Notes under the pieces: generated by a model
What the model saw: the letters and a program-made list of their open reading frames with translations, nothing else
The model's database searches: none
Told to the model about the DNA's origin: nothing
Assembly: GCA_020217035.1 (NCBI GenBank)
Contig: JAIWOG010000100.1
Span: 1 to 10,000 of the forward strand
Length of the DNA stretch: 10,000 bases
Reading direction: 5' to 3'
From: Magnetospirillum sp.
GTDB lineage: Bacteria; Pseudomonadota; Alphaproteobacteria; Rhodospirillales; Magnetospirillaceae
Program-made: the position numbers and the translations under genes
Part shown: in pieces, positions 1 to 8,168 of the stretch
Layout: each line of letters opens with the position of its first letter
Numbering within the stretch: position 1 is the first letter of the stretch

Positions 1-1059
1 CAGGTGGTCAAGCAGGCCAGCTGGGGCACCACCCGCGACAATCTGGAACTGGGTTCGGCCGGCGGCGGCATCGACGGCGCCCACATCCTGACGCCGATGC
101 CCTATCTGATGGCGTCGGGTCGGGTGACCAAGAACAGCGCCAAGGTGCCCATGAACATCCTGGCGCGGCTCAACACCAACGGCCAATCCATCTCGGTGTC
201 CAACAAGTACAAGGGCATGCACGTCAACCTGGCGGCCAGGCCGCTGGTGGAAGCCTTCGCCAAGGCCAAGGCTTCGGGCAAGGAAGTCAAGGTGGCCATG
301 ACCTTCCCCGGCGGCACCCACGACATGTGGCTGCGCTATTGGCTGGCCGCCAACGGCGTCGACCCCGACAAGGACGTGTCGACCATCGTGGTGCCGCCGC
401 CGCAGATGGTGGCCAACATGAAGGTGGACACCATGGAAGCCTTCTGCGTCGGCGAGCCGTGGAACGCCCAGTTGATCAACCAGGACATCGGCTATACCGC
501 GCTGACCACCGGCGAATTGTGGAAGGACCATCCGGAAAAATCGTTGGCCATGCGCGGCGACTGGGTGGCCAAGAACCCCAAGGCGGCCAAGGCCGTCACC
601 ATGGCGGTGCTGGAAGCGCAACAATGGTGCGAAGCCAACATCGAGGAAATGTGCAAGATCGTCTCGGGCCGCGAATGGTTCAAGGTGCCCTTCGAAGACA
701 TCGTCCAGCGATCCAAGGGCCGTTACGATTACGGCACCGGCAAGGTGGTGGAAAACAGCCCCTTCGTCATGAAGTTCTGGAAGGACTTCGCTTCCTATCC
801 CTTCCAAAGCCACGACCTGTGGTTCCTGACCGAGAACCAGCGCTGGGGCTACCAGCCCGCCAACCTGGACGCCAAGGCGCTGATCAAGGACGTCAACCGC
901 GAGGACATCTGGCGCGACGCCGCCAAGACCCTGGGCGTGGCCGCCGCCGAGATTCCCGCCTCGACCTCGCGCGGGGTCGAGACCTTCTTCGACGGCAAGA
1001 CCTTCGATCCCGCCAACCCCCAGGCTTACCTGAAGAGCCTGGCCATCAAGCGCGTCTAG
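1..1059 (+). CDS. nrtA: Nitrate ABC transporter substrate-binding protein, 5'-truncated by window
   Basis: Periplasmic solute-binding component of a nitrate/nitrite ABC importer of the NrtA/CmpA family. The reading frame is open from base 1, so the 352 codons seen are the C-terminal part; full NrtA proteins are about 420-450 residues, so the signal peptide and roughly the first 70-100 residues lie upstream. The GTG at base 4 is internal, not the start. Family hallmarks, numbered from the first visible codon, are a Gly-rich ligand loop GSAGGGIDGAH (18-28) followed by ILTPMPYLMASG, FPGGTHDMWLRYWL (102-115), and a PPPQMV...FCVGEPWNAQ segment (to about 157) that lines the anion site in this family. 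It is followed after 11 nt by the permease gene and then the ATPase, the usual nrtABD order. CmpA (bicarbonate) is the main alternative, but the downstream nitrate and nitrite reductases make nitrate the likely ligand. Confidence 0.93.
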   Translation, partial: QVVKQASWGTTRDNLELGSAGGGIDGAHILTPMPYLMASGRVTKNSAKVPMNILARLNTNGQSISVSNKYKGMHVNLAARPLVEAFAKAKASGKEVKVAMTFPGGTHDMWLRYWLAANGVDPDKDVSTIVVPPPQMVANMKVDTMEAFCVGEPWNAQLINQDIGYTALTTGELWKDHPEKSLAMRGDWVAKNPKAAKAVTMAVLEAQQWCEANIEEMCKIVSGREWFKVPFEDIVQRSKGRYDYGTGKVVENSPFVMKFWKDFASYPFQSHDLWFLTENQRWGYQPANLDAKALIKDVNREDIWRDAAKTLGVAAAEIPASTSRGVETFFDGKTFDPANPQAYLKSLAIKRV

Positions 1060-1063
1060 GAGG
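1058..1063 (+). promoter_or_regulatory. Ribosome binding site of nrtB overlapping the nrtA stop
   Basis: A perfect AGGAGG starts on the second base of the nrtA TAG stop codon and lies 7 nt before the ATG at 1071. It supports that ATG over the second one at 1077. It also implies that nrtB translation follows termination of nrtA. Confidence 0.8.
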
Positions 1064-1070
1064 ACCGGAC

Positions 1071-1928
1071 ATGACCATGGTCACCACCCCCACCCAGATC
1101 AAGGAGGCGGCTGAGGCCGCCCCCGTTTCCCGTCCGTCGGCCCCCAGTGAAATGACCAAGAAAATCCGCCATGTCGCCGCCATCACCCTGCCGCCGCTGA
1201 TCGGCCTGATCATCCTGCTGGGCCTGTGGGAACTGGCCTGCCAGACCAAGGGGGCCATGCTGCCGCCGCCCAGCAAGGTTCTGGCTGACACCAAGGAACT
1301 GATCCTGGACCCGTTCTTCGACAATGGCGGCACCGACAAGGGGCTGTTCTGGCACCTTTCCGCCTCGTTGCAGCGCGTCGCCATGGGCTTTTCGCTGTCG
1401 GCCGTGGTCGGCATCCTGTTGGGCATGGTGATCGGCCAAAGCCAGCTCGCCATGCGGGCACTGGACCCCATCTTCCAGGTGCTGCGCACGGTGCCGCCCC
1501 TGGCCTGGCTGCCCATCTCGCTGGCCGCCTTCAAGGCCGCCGATCCCTCGGCCATCTTCGTCATCTTCATCACCTCGGTGTGGCCGATCATCCTCAACAC
1601 CGCCGTCGGCGTGCGCAACATCCCCCAAGATTACCGCAACGTCGCCGCCGTCCTGCGCCTGTCGCCCGTCGAGTTCTTCGCCAAGATCGCCATGCCGGCC
1701 TCGGTTCCCTACATCTTCACCGGCCTGAAGATCGGCATCGGCCTGTCTTGGCTGGCCATCGTCGCCGCGGAAATGCTGATCGGCGGCGTCGGCATCGGCT
1801 TCTTCATCTGGGACGCCTGGAACAGCTCGCTGATGAGCGAAATCATCCTGGCCCTGGTTTATGTCGGCCTGGTCGGCTTCGCGCTCGACCGCCTGATCAC
1901 CGTGATCGGCAAGAAGGTTTCCGGTTAA
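1071..1928 (+). CDS. nrtB: Nitrate ABC transporter permease NrtB
   Basis: Inner-membrane permease of the nitrate importer, 285 residues, of the NrtB/SsuC/TauC branch of binding-protein-dependent permeases. A polar, Ala/Pro-rich N-terminal tail of about 37 residues precedes the first membrane segment (about 38-57). It is followed by the conserved LPPPSKV motif (64-70), a second membrane segment near 103-124, and further hydrophobic segments. The cytoplasmic EAA-like loop that docks on the ATPase is visible at about 192-213, ending KIAMPASVP. The start is fixed by AGGAGG 7 nt upstream. The substrate is inferred from its position between nrtA and the ATPase gene; on sequence alone taurine, sulfonate or cyanate permeases are close relatives. 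Confidence 0.92.
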   Translation: MTMVTTPTQIKEAAEAAPVSRPSAPSEMTKKIRHVAAITLPPLIGLIILLGLWELACQTKGAMLPPPSKVLADTKELILDPFFDNGGTDKGLFWHLSASLQRVAMGFSLSAVVGILLGMVIGQSQLAMRALDPIFQVLRTVPPLAWLPISLAAFKAADPSAIFVIFITSVWPIILNTAVGVRNIPQDYRNVAAVLRLSPVEFFAKIAMPASVPYIFTGLKIGIGLSWLAIVAAEMLIGGVGIGFFIWDAWNSSLMSEIILALVYVGLVGFALDRLITVIGKKVSG

Positions 1929-1960
1929 TTCCCTTTCCCCCTCGCCGCGATCCGCGCGAA

Positions 1961-1965
1961 AGGAG
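1961..1965 (+). promoter_or_regulatory. Ribosome binding site of nrtD
   Basis: AGGAG, extended upstream to GAAAGGAG, is spaced 7 nt from the ATG at 1973. It selects this start out of a much longer open frame that runs in from inside nrtB. Confidence 0.75.
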
Positions 1966-1972
1966 CTCCATC

Positions 1973-2767
1973 ATGTCCGCCTATCTGTCCATCGACGACG
2001 TCGGCATCACCTTCCAGACCGAAAAGGGCAGCTTCCGTGCCCTGGATCATGTCAACCTGAAGGTCGACAAGGGCGAGTTCATCTCGATCATCGGCCATTC
2101 CGGCTGCGGCAAGTCCACCATCTTGAACATCGTCGCCGGCCTGTTGCAGGCCACCGAAGGCGGCGTGCTGCTGGAAAACCGCGAGGTCGACAGCCCCGGC
2201 CCCGACCGCGCCGTGGTGTTCCAGAACCATTCCCTGCTGCCCTGGCTCAGCGTCTACGACAACGTGGCGCTGGCGGTGGACAAAGTCCATTCCAAGACCA
2301 AGAGCAAGGAAGAACGCCACGCCTGGATCATGCACAATTTGCAGCTGGTGCGCATGGACCACGCCAAGGACAAGCGCCCTGGCGAAATCTCGGGCGGCAT
2401 GAAGCAGCGTGTCGGCATCGCCCGCGCCTTGGCCATGGAACCCAAGGTTTTGCTGCTGGACGAACCGTTCGGTGCGCTGGACGCCCTGACCCGCGCCCAT
2501 TTGCAGGACTCGCTTTTGGAAATCCAGCGCCGCCTGGGCAACACGGTGATGATGATCACCCACGACGTGGACGAAGCGGTGCTGCTGTCCGACCGCATCG
2601 TGATGATGAGCAACGGCCCCGCCGCCACCATCGCCCAGGTTCTGAAGGTGGATCTGGCCCATCCGCGCCGCCGCGTCGAACTGGCCGACGACCCGACCTA
2701 CAACCACTATCGCGCCGAGGTTCTGCGCTTCCTGCATGGCCACGCCCCGGCCAGCGTCGCCGCCTGA
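1973..2767 (+). CDS. nrtD: Nitrate ABC transporter ATP-binding protein, NrtD type
   Basis: ATPase that powers nitrate import, 264 residues, cytoplasmic, expected to work as a dimer on NrtB. All ABC motifs are present: Walker A GHSGCGKST (41-49), Q-loop Gln84 in VFQNHSLLPW, signature SGGMKQR (140-146), Walker B LLLDEP (160-165), D-loop near ALD (168-170) and the switch His197 in ITHD. FQNHSLLPWL is typical of the NrtC/NrtD/SsuB/TauB group. The protein ends soon after the nucleotide-binding domain, so it resembles NrtD rather than NrtC, which carries a fused NrtA-like domain. No second ATPase gene is present, so a homodimer is inferred. GAAAGGAG lies 7 nt before the ATG. The 44-nt spacer after nrtB is the largest within the transporter genes. 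Confidence 0.93.
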   Translation: MSAYLSIDDVGITFQTEKGSFRALDHVNLKVDKGEFISIIGHSGCGKSTILNIVAGLLQATEGGVLLENREVDSPGPDRAVVFQNHSLLPWLSVYDNVALAVDKVHSKTKSKEERHAWIMHNLQLVRMDHAKDKRPGEISGGMKQRVGIARALAMEPKVLLLDEPFGALDALTRAHLQDSLLEIQRRLGNTVMMITHDVDEAVLLSDRIVMMSNGPAATIAQVLKVDLAHPRRRVELADDPTYNHYRAEVLRFLHGHAPASVAA

Positions 2768-2769
2768 TC

Positions 2770-2776
2770 GAAAGGA
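2770..2776 (+). promoter_or_regulatory. Ribosome binding site of nirB
   Basis: GAAAGGA lies in the 17-nt gap between the nrtD stop and the nirB ATG, 8 nt before the start codon. The short gap leaves no room for a separate promoter, so nirB is expected to be co-transcribed with the transporter genes. Confidence 0.7.
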
Positions 2777-2784
2777 CGCCCGCC

Positions 2785-5238
2785 ATGAATTCGGTCCCCC
2801 GCCAACGTCTGGTCGTCATCGGCAACGGCATGGCCGGCATGCGCACCGTCGAGGAATTGCTGCGCCGCGCCCCCGTGCGTTACGACATCACCGTCTTCGG
2901 TGCCGAACCGCACCCCAATTACAACCGCATCATGCTGTCCAGCGTGTTGGCCGGCGAAAAGACCATCGACGACATCGTCATCAATCCTCTGTCCTGGTAC
3001 GCCGAGGCAGGCATCACCCTGCATGCCGGCGACCCGGTGGTGGGGATCGATGCCAAGGCCAAGATCGTCACCGCCGCCTCGGGCAGGACCGTCGCCTATG
3101 ACAAGCTGCTGCTGGCCACCGGCTCCAAGCCCTTGATGCCGCCGCTGCCCGGCCTGGAATTGCCCGGCGTTGTCGCCTTCCGCGACATCGCCGACACCGA
3201 TGCCATGCTGAAAGCGGCCGAGGCCAAGCAGCGCGCCGTGGTCATCGGCGGCGGCCTGCTGGGCCTGGAAGCCGCCTGGGGCCTGAAGCGCCGTGGCATG
3301 CCGGTCGCCCTGGTGCATCTGATGCCGACCCTGATGGAGCGTCAGCTGGACGTGGAAGCCGGCGGCATGCTGCAAAAGGATTTGACCGAACGCGGCCTGC
3401 ATTTCTTCACCCAAGGCCAGACCGAACGGGTGCTGGGCGACACCAAGGCCGAGGGCGTGGTGTTGGCCGACGGCCGCTCCATCCCCGCCGACCTGGTGGT
3501 GGTGGCCATCGGCATCCGCCCCAATGTGGACATGGGCAAGGCGGCCGGTCTGGACATCAATCGCGGCATCGTCGTCGGCGACGACATGGCGACCAGCGAT
3601 GCCGACATCTATGCCGTTGGCGAATGCGTCGAGCATCGCGGCCAGGTCTTCGGCCTGGTGGCGCCCATCTGGGAACAGGCCAAGGTCTGCGCCGCCCGGC
3701 TGGCCGGCGACAATGTCGCCACCTATGCCACGCCGCCGCTTTCCACCCGGTTGAAGATCACCGGCATCGACGTGTTCTCGGCCGGCAAGCTGGCGGCCGA
3801 GGACGATTCCGACGAGGAAGTGGTGTTCCGCGACGCCACCAAGGGCGTCTATCGCAAGCTGGTGGTGCGCGACAACACGCTGGTGGGCGCCGTCATGTAT
3901 GGCGACGTCGCCGATGGCGGCTGGTATTTCGACCTGATCAAGGGCGGCGCCGACGTCAGCGACATGCGCGACCGCCTGATCTTCGGCCAGGCTTTCGCCG
4001 ATTCCGGCTGCTGCGGCGGTGCCAAGGCGGGGATGGACGTCGCCGCCATGGCCGACGACAGCCAAATCTGTGGCTGCAACGGCGTGTCCAAAGGCGCCAT
4101 CGTCGCCGCCATCACCGAAAAGGGCCTGACCACGCTGGACGAAGTCCGCGCCCATACCAAGGCTTCGGCGTCGTGCGGCATGTGTACGCCACAGGTCCAG
4201 GCCATCTTGTCCTTCGTCACCGGCGCTGACGCCGCCGCCCCCCAAGCCATGTGCACATGCACCGAGCACGGCCACGACCATGTGCGCCACGCCATCGTCG
4301 ACCAGCGCCTGAAGACCCAGGACGCGGTCCGCAAGGCGTTGGGCTGGAAGACCGAGGACGGCTGCGCCAAATGCCGCCCGGCGCTTAACTATTACCTGCT
4401 GTGCGCCTGGCCCGGCGAATACGTGGACGATTACCGGTCACGCTTCATCAACGAACGGGTCCACGCCAACATCCAAAAGGACGGCACCTATTCGGTGGTG
4501 CCGCGCATGTGGGGCGGGCTGACCACGCCCGACGAGTTGCGGGCCATCGCCGACGTCGCCGACAAGTTCCAGATCCCCACCGTCAAGGTGACCGGCGGCC
4601 AGCGCATCGACTTGCTGGGGGTGAAGAAGCAGGACCTGCCCGCTGTCTGGGCCGACCTGAACAAGGCCGGCCTGGTTTCGGGCCACGCTTATTCCAAGGG
4701 CTTACGCACGGTCAAGACCTGTGTGGGGTCGGAATGGTGCCGCTTCGGCACCCAGGATTCCACCGGCTTGGGGGTCAAGCTGGAAAAACTGATGTGGGGG
4801 TCGTGGACGCCGCACAAGGTCAAGCTGGCGGTGTCGGGCTGCCCGCGCAACTGTGCCGAGGCCACCATCAAGGACATCGGCATCATCTGCGTCGAAGCCG
4901 GCTATGACATGGTGATCGGCGGCAATGGCGGCATCGAGGTCCGCGTCACCGACCCCTTGGTGCGCCTGTCCACCGAGGACGAGGTGCTGGAATACGCTTC
5001 CGCCTTCATGCAGCTGTACCGCGAGGAAGGCCGCTATCTGGAACGCACCGCCCCTTATGTGGAACGGGTCGGGCTGGCCTATGTCAAGAAGCGCATCCTG
5101 GAAGACGATGCGGGGCGCAAGGCGTTGTACGCCCGTTTCCTGTTCTCGCAATCCTATGCCCAGAACGACCCGTGGGCCGAACGGGCCAGCGGCGGCGTCG
5201 ATTCCCACGAATTCCAACCCCTGGCGGTGGTGAGCTGA
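2785..5238 (+). CDS. nirB: Assimilatory NAD(P)H nitrite reductase, large subunit
   Basis: Cytoplasmic flavo-siroheme enzyme that reduces nitrite to ammonium with six electrons from NAD(P)H; 817 residues, close to the usual length. The N-terminal part is a pyridine nucleotide-disulfide reductase fold: FAD motif GNGMAG (13-18), NAD(P)-binding motif GGGLLG (155-160) and a second FAD contact around ADIYAVGEC. A BFD-like [2Fe-2S] module follows, with Cys429, Cys431, Cys464 and Cys467. A second CxC/CxxC quartet is at Cys490, Cys492, Cys527 and Cys530 (CTC...GCAKCRP). The C-terminal sulfite/nitrite reductase domain ligates siroheme and [4Fe-4S] through Cys646, Cys652, Cys686 and Cys690 (TCVGSEWC and SGCPRNC). 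The NirB-typical stretch GQRIDLLGVKK is also present. Paracoccus calls this gene nasB. It is followed after one base by nirD. Confidence 0.97.
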   Translation: MNSVPRQRLVVIGNGMAGMRTVEELLRRAPVRYDITVFGAEPHPNYNRIMLSSVLAGEKTIDDIVINPLSWYAEAGITLHAGDPVVGIDAKAKIVTAASGRTVAYDKLLLATGSKPLMPPLPGLELPGVVAFRDIADTDAMLKAAEAKQRAVVIGGGLLGLEAAWGLKRRGMPVALVHLMPTLMERQLDVEAGGMLQKDLTERGLHFFTQGQTERVLGDTKAEGVVLADGRSIPADLVVVAIGIRPNVDMGKAAGLDINRGIVVGDDMATSDADIYAVGECVEHRGQVFGLVAPIWEQAKVCAARLAGDNVATYATPPLSTRLKITGIDVFSAGKLAAEDDSDEEVVFRDATKGVYRKLVVRDNTLVGAVMYGDVADGGWYFDLIKGGADVSDMRDRLIFGQAFADSGCCGGAKAGMDVAAMADDSQICGCNGVSKGAIVAAITEKGLTTLDEVRAHTKASASCGMCTPQVQAILSFVTGADAAAPQAMCTCTEHGHDHVRHAIVDQRLKTQDAVRKALGWKTEDGCAKCRPALNYYLLCAWPGEYVDDYRSRFINERVHANIQKDGTYSVVPRMWGGLTTPDELRAIADVADKFQIPTVKVTGGQRIDLLGVKKQDLPAVWADLNKAGLVSGHAYSKGLRTVKTCVGSEWCRFGTQDSTGLGVKLEKLMWGSWTPHKVKLAVSGCPRNCAEATIKDIGIICVEAGYDMVIGGNGGIEVRVTDPLVRLSTEDEVLEYASAFMQLYREEGRYLERTAPYVERVGLAYVKKRILEDDAGRKALYARFLFSQSYAQNDPWAERASGGVDSHEFQPLAVVS

Positions 5239-5239
5239 C

Positions 5240-5575
5240 ATGAACGACTGGATCGACATCGGCACCCTGGCCGACATTCCCCGCCTGGGGGCGCGCACCG
5301 TGGACACCCCCCTGGGGGAAGTGGCGGTGTTCCGCACCAACGAGGACGAGGTTTTCGCCCTGATCAACAAATGCCCACACAAGAATGGGCCGTTGTCGGA
5401 AGGCATCGTCATGGGCCGCAAGGTGGCCTGTCCGCTGCATAATTGGGTCATCGACCTGAACAGCGGCCAGGCCCAGGCCCCCGACGAGGGCTGCACCACC
5501 CCCCTGCCCCTGAAGCAGGAGGCCGGGCGCCTGTATCTGGGCTTGGCCGCCGGCAAGAAGGTGGCCCATGCCTGA
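5240..5575 (+). CDS. nirD: Nitrite reductase small subunit, Rieske-type ferredoxin
   Basis: Small partner of NirB, 111 residues, cytoplasmic, with a Rieske-type fold. The two ligand boxes are intact: CPH (Cys45, His47) in CPHKNGPLSEG and CPLH (Cys64, His67) in CPLHNW, so it should bind a [2Fe-2S] cluster. This matches Bacillus NasE and Paracoccus NasG and contrasts with E. coli NirD, which has lost the ligands. The ATG begins one base after the nirB TGA. The upstream purine-rich GGTGGTGAG inside the nirB 3' end is only a weak ribosome binding site, so translational coupling to nirB is likely. The last 8 bases overlap nasA. Likely roles are electron transfer or assembly for NirB and, by inference, delivery of electrons to NasA. 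Confidence 0.95.
   Translation: MNDWIDIGTLADIPRLGARTVDTPLGEVAVFRTNEDEVFALINKCPHKNGPLSEGIVMGRKVACPLHNWVIDLNSGQAQAPDEGCTTPLPLKQEAGRLYLGLAAGKKVAHA
5557..5561 (+). promoter_or_regulatory. Ribosome binding site of nasA inside nirD
   Basis: GAAGG (within AAGAAGG) lies inside the last codons of nirD, 6 nt before the nasA ATG at 5568. Because that ATG overlaps the nirD stop by 8 bases, nasA expression is probably coupled to nirD translation. Confidence 0.55.
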
Positions 5576-8168
5576 ACCAATCCGCACCACCTGTCCTTAT
5601 TGCGGCACCGGCTGCGGCGTCATCGCCGAGAAGGCAAGCGACGGCTGGGTGGTGCGGGGCGACCCCGAACACCCGGCCAATTTCGGCCGGCTGTGTTCCA
5701 AGGGCACGGCCTTGGCCGACACATTAGGGCTGGAAACCCGCCTGCTGGAGCCGATCGTGGACGGCCGCCAATCCGACTGGCGCACCGCCATCGTCGAGAC
5801 GACGGGCCGCATCCGTTCGGTCATCGACCTGCATGGGCCGGATTCCTTCGCCTTCTACCTGTCCGGCCAATTGCTGACCGAGGATTACTACGCCGCCAAC
5901 AAGCTGGCCAAGGGCTTCCTGGGCACCGCCAACGTCGACACCAATTCGCGGCTGTGCATGGCGTCCACGGTGGCCGGCCACCGCCGGGCCTTTGGCTCCG
6001 ACACCGTGCCCGGCTGTTACGAGGACATCGAGCAGGCCGATTTGGTGGTGCTGGTGGGCTCGAACCTGGCGTGGTGCCACCCGGTCTTGTTCCAGCGGCT
6101 GAAGAAAGCCCGCCAGGATCGCGGCACCACCGTGGTGGTCATCGACCCCCGGCGCACCGATTGCTGCGACATCGCCGACCTTCACTTGGCCCTGGCGCCG
6201 GGTTCCGACGTCGCCTTGTTCAACGCGCTGTTGGCCCATTGCGAAGCCGCCGGCGTGCTGGATTTCGCCTTCATCGACGACCATACCAACGGCTTCACCG
6301 AGGCCCTGGCGGCGGCGCGGGCCGACGACGTGGCGGTGACCGGACTGGACCCGGCCAAGATCGCCCATTTCTTCGACCTGTTCGCCAGCAACAGCAAGGT
6401 GGTCACCATCTTCTCGCAGGGCGTCAACCAGTCGTCGGCCGGCACCGACAAGGTCAACGCCATCATCAACGTGCATCTGGCGACCGGGCGCATCGGCCAT
6501 CCCGGCATGGGGCCGTTCTCGGTCACCGGCCAGCCCAACGCCATGGGTGGGCGCGAAGTCGGCGGACTGGCCAACCAACTGGCCGCCCACATGGGATTCG
6601 ATCCCGTCAGCGTCGACCGGGTGCGCCGCTTCTGGGACGCGCCACGCATGGCGACCAAGGAAGGGCTGAAGGCCGTCGACCTGTTCCGTGCCATCGATGC
6701 CGGCAAGGTCAAGGCCGTGTGGATCATGGCCACCAACCCCGCCGTCAGCCTGCCCGAATCCGACCTGGTGCGCCGTGCCTTGGCCAAATGCCCGGTGGTG
6801 GTGGTTTCCGATTGCGTCGCCGACAGCGACACGCTGCGTTACGCCCATATCAAGCTGCCGGCCCATGCCTGGGGCGAGAAAAGCGGCACGGTGACCAATT
6901 CCGACCGTACAATCTCGCGGCAATTGCCGTTCCTGTCCCCGGCCGGCGAGGCCAAGCCCGATTGGTGGGCGGTGGCCCAGGTGGCCCAGGAACTGGGGTT
7001 CGGCCATGCCTTCGGCTGGCGAAAGCCGGCGGATGTGTTCGCCGAATACGCCCGCATGACCGGCTTCGAGAATGACGGCAACCGCGACCTGGACCTGACC
7101 GAGGCGCTGCGGCTGGATTACGACCGTTTCCGTCCCTTCCAATGGGGGGCCAAGCGCTTCTTCGGCGACGGCCGGTTCTATACCGCCGACGGCCGCGCCA
7201 ACCTGTTGGCGGTCACCCATCGCCCCCCCAAGGAAGTTCCCAACCAGCACTATCCCCTGCGCCTGAACACCGGCCGCTATCGCGACCATTGGCACACCAT
7301 GACCCGCACCGGCCTGGCGCCGCGTCTGTCCGGGCACCGGTCCGAGCCGTTGCTGGACATCCACCCCGACGACGCCGCCAAGGCTGGCCTGCGCGACGGG
7401 CAGTTGGCGACCATCCGTTCGCGCCTGGGCCGCGTGGTGGCACGGACGCGGACCACCACCGAACAGGAACCGGGCCAGGTCTTCCTGCCCATGCATTGGA
7501 ACGACACCTACAGCGCCGAGGCTTTGGTCGGCCGGGTGCTGCCCGCCCATACCGACCCGGTGTCGGGACAACCCGAATCCAAGCATGCCGCCGTCAAGGT
7601 GGCGCCCTTCACCACACAATGGGCCGGCGCCCTGATTTCCGCCGACACGCCGCCGGTGACGACACCCTGGTGGAACCGCCATCGTCTGGGGGCCTCGCAG
7701 GTCACCGAACTGGCCGGCGACACCCCGGAACAACAGGACATGCTGGTCGCCGCCCTGGATGCGCGTTACGGCAGCCACCGCCTGGAAATCCAGGACCAGG
7801 CCCGCGGCATCGCCCGCTATGCCTGGACCCAGGACGGCCAGTTGCGGGCCGCCCTGTTCATCGCCCCCGGACGACCCGACATGGCGCGGGCCTGGGTGGC
7901 GGGTCTGATCGGCAAGCCCTTGGAAAACGGCGCCGACCGCGCCGCCATCCTGGCCGGCCAGGCACCGGGCGGCAACGTGGACCAAGGCCCCATCGTCTGC
8001 GCCTGTTTCTCGGTGGGACTGAACACCATCCAGAAGCTGATCGACAGCGGCCAAGCCAGTACGGTGGCCGAAATCGGCGCCGCCCTGAAAGCCGGCACCG
8101 GATGCGGGTCATGCGTCGCCGAGTTGAAGGGATTGCTGGGCCAAACCGAAAAGGCGGCTGTCGCCTGA
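5568..8168 (+). CDS. nasA: Assimilatory nitrate reductase catalytic subunit with C-terminal [2Fe-2S] domain
   Basis: Cytoplasmic molybdoenzyme that reduces nitrate to nitrite; 866 residues, no signal peptide. The N-terminal [4Fe-4S] motif has Cys9, Cys12, Cys16 and Cys43 (CPYCGTGC...CSKG). Cys130 in NSRLCMAS aligns with the molybdenum-ligating cysteine of the Nas/Nap group. GQPNAMGGREVGG is a hallmark of assimilatory and periplasmic nitrate reductases. The molybdopterin dinucleotide-binding domain spans about 561-680 (LNTGRYRDHWHTMTRTG, LPMHWND). After a less conserved linker, a BFD-like [2Fe-2S] domain ends the protein with Cys811, Cys813, Cys846 and Cys849, as in Klebsiella NasA. The start overlaps nirD. 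A formate dehydrogenase is unlikely given the Nas-type motifs and the nitrite reductase context. Confidence 0.96.
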   Translation: MPEPIRTTCPYCGTGCGVIAEKASDGWVVRGDPEHPANFGRLCSKGTALADTLGLETRLLEPIVDGRQSDWRTAIVETTGRIRSVIDLHGPDSFAFYLSGQLLTEDYYAANKLAKGFLGTANVDTNSRLCMASTVAGHRRAFGSDTVPGCYEDIEQADLVVLVGSNLAWCHPVLFQRLKKARQDRGTTVVVIDPRRTDCCDIADLHLALAPGSDVALFNALLAHCEAAGVLDFAFIDDHTNGFTEALAAARADDVAVTGLDPAKIAHFFDLFASNSKVVTIFSQGVNQSSAGTDKVNAIINVHLATGRIGHPGMGPFSVTGQPNAMGGREVGGLANQLAAHMGFDPVSVDRVRRFWDAPRMATKEGLKAVDLFRAIDAGKVKAVWIMATNPAVSLPESDLVRRALAKCPVVVVSDCVADSDTLRYAHIKLPAHAWGEKSGTVTNSDRTISRQLPFLSPAGEAKPDWWAVAQVAQELGFGHAFGWRKPADVFAEYARMTGFENDGNRDLDLTEALRLDYDRFRPFQWGAKRFFGDGRFYTADGRANLLAVTHRPPKEVPNQHYPLRLNTGRYRDHWHTMTRTGLAPRLSGHRSEPLLDIHPDDAAKAGLRDGQLATIRSRLGRVVARTRTTTEQEPGQVFLPMHWNDTYSAEALVGRVLPAHTDPVSGQPESKHAAVKVAPFTTQWAGALISADTPPVTTPWWNRHRLGASQVTELAGDTPEQQDMLVAALDARYGSHRLEIQDQARGIARYAWTQDGQLRAALFIAPGRPDMARAWVAGLIGKPLENGADRAAILAGQAPGGNVDQGPIVCACFSVGLNTIQKLIDSGQASTVAEIGAALKAGTGCGSCVAELKGLLGQTEKAAVA

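Noticed and set aside
327-1070. Upstream in-frame extension of nrtB into nrtA.
   Set aside because: The extension is Arg/Gly-rich shadow sequence overlapping nrtA in another frame. AGGAGG before the ATG at 1071 and normal NrtB length fix the start there.
1941-1958. Possible small hairpin (CGCG...CGCG) between nrtB and nrtD.
   Set aside because: Stem of only about four pairs with a tiny loop and no T run, so it is unlikely to be a terminator or regulatory element.
1925-2743. Open frame of 272 codons antisense to nrtD.
   Set aside because: Exact shadow of the ABC ATPase gene with no family motif of its own. All ABC motifs are on the + strand.
2707-4290. Open frame of 527 codons antisense to the nrtD end and nirB.
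   Set aside because: Same composition artefact: His/Gly/Ala/Gln-rich with no domain signature, lying opposite the conserved FAD/NAD domain of NirB.
5724-8054. Very long open frame (776 codons) antisense to nasA.
   Set aside because: Its protein is low-complexity, rich in Gly, His, Val and Gln, with no recognisable motif. It is the mirror of a GC-rich coding frame, while the + strand holds an unmistakable NasA.
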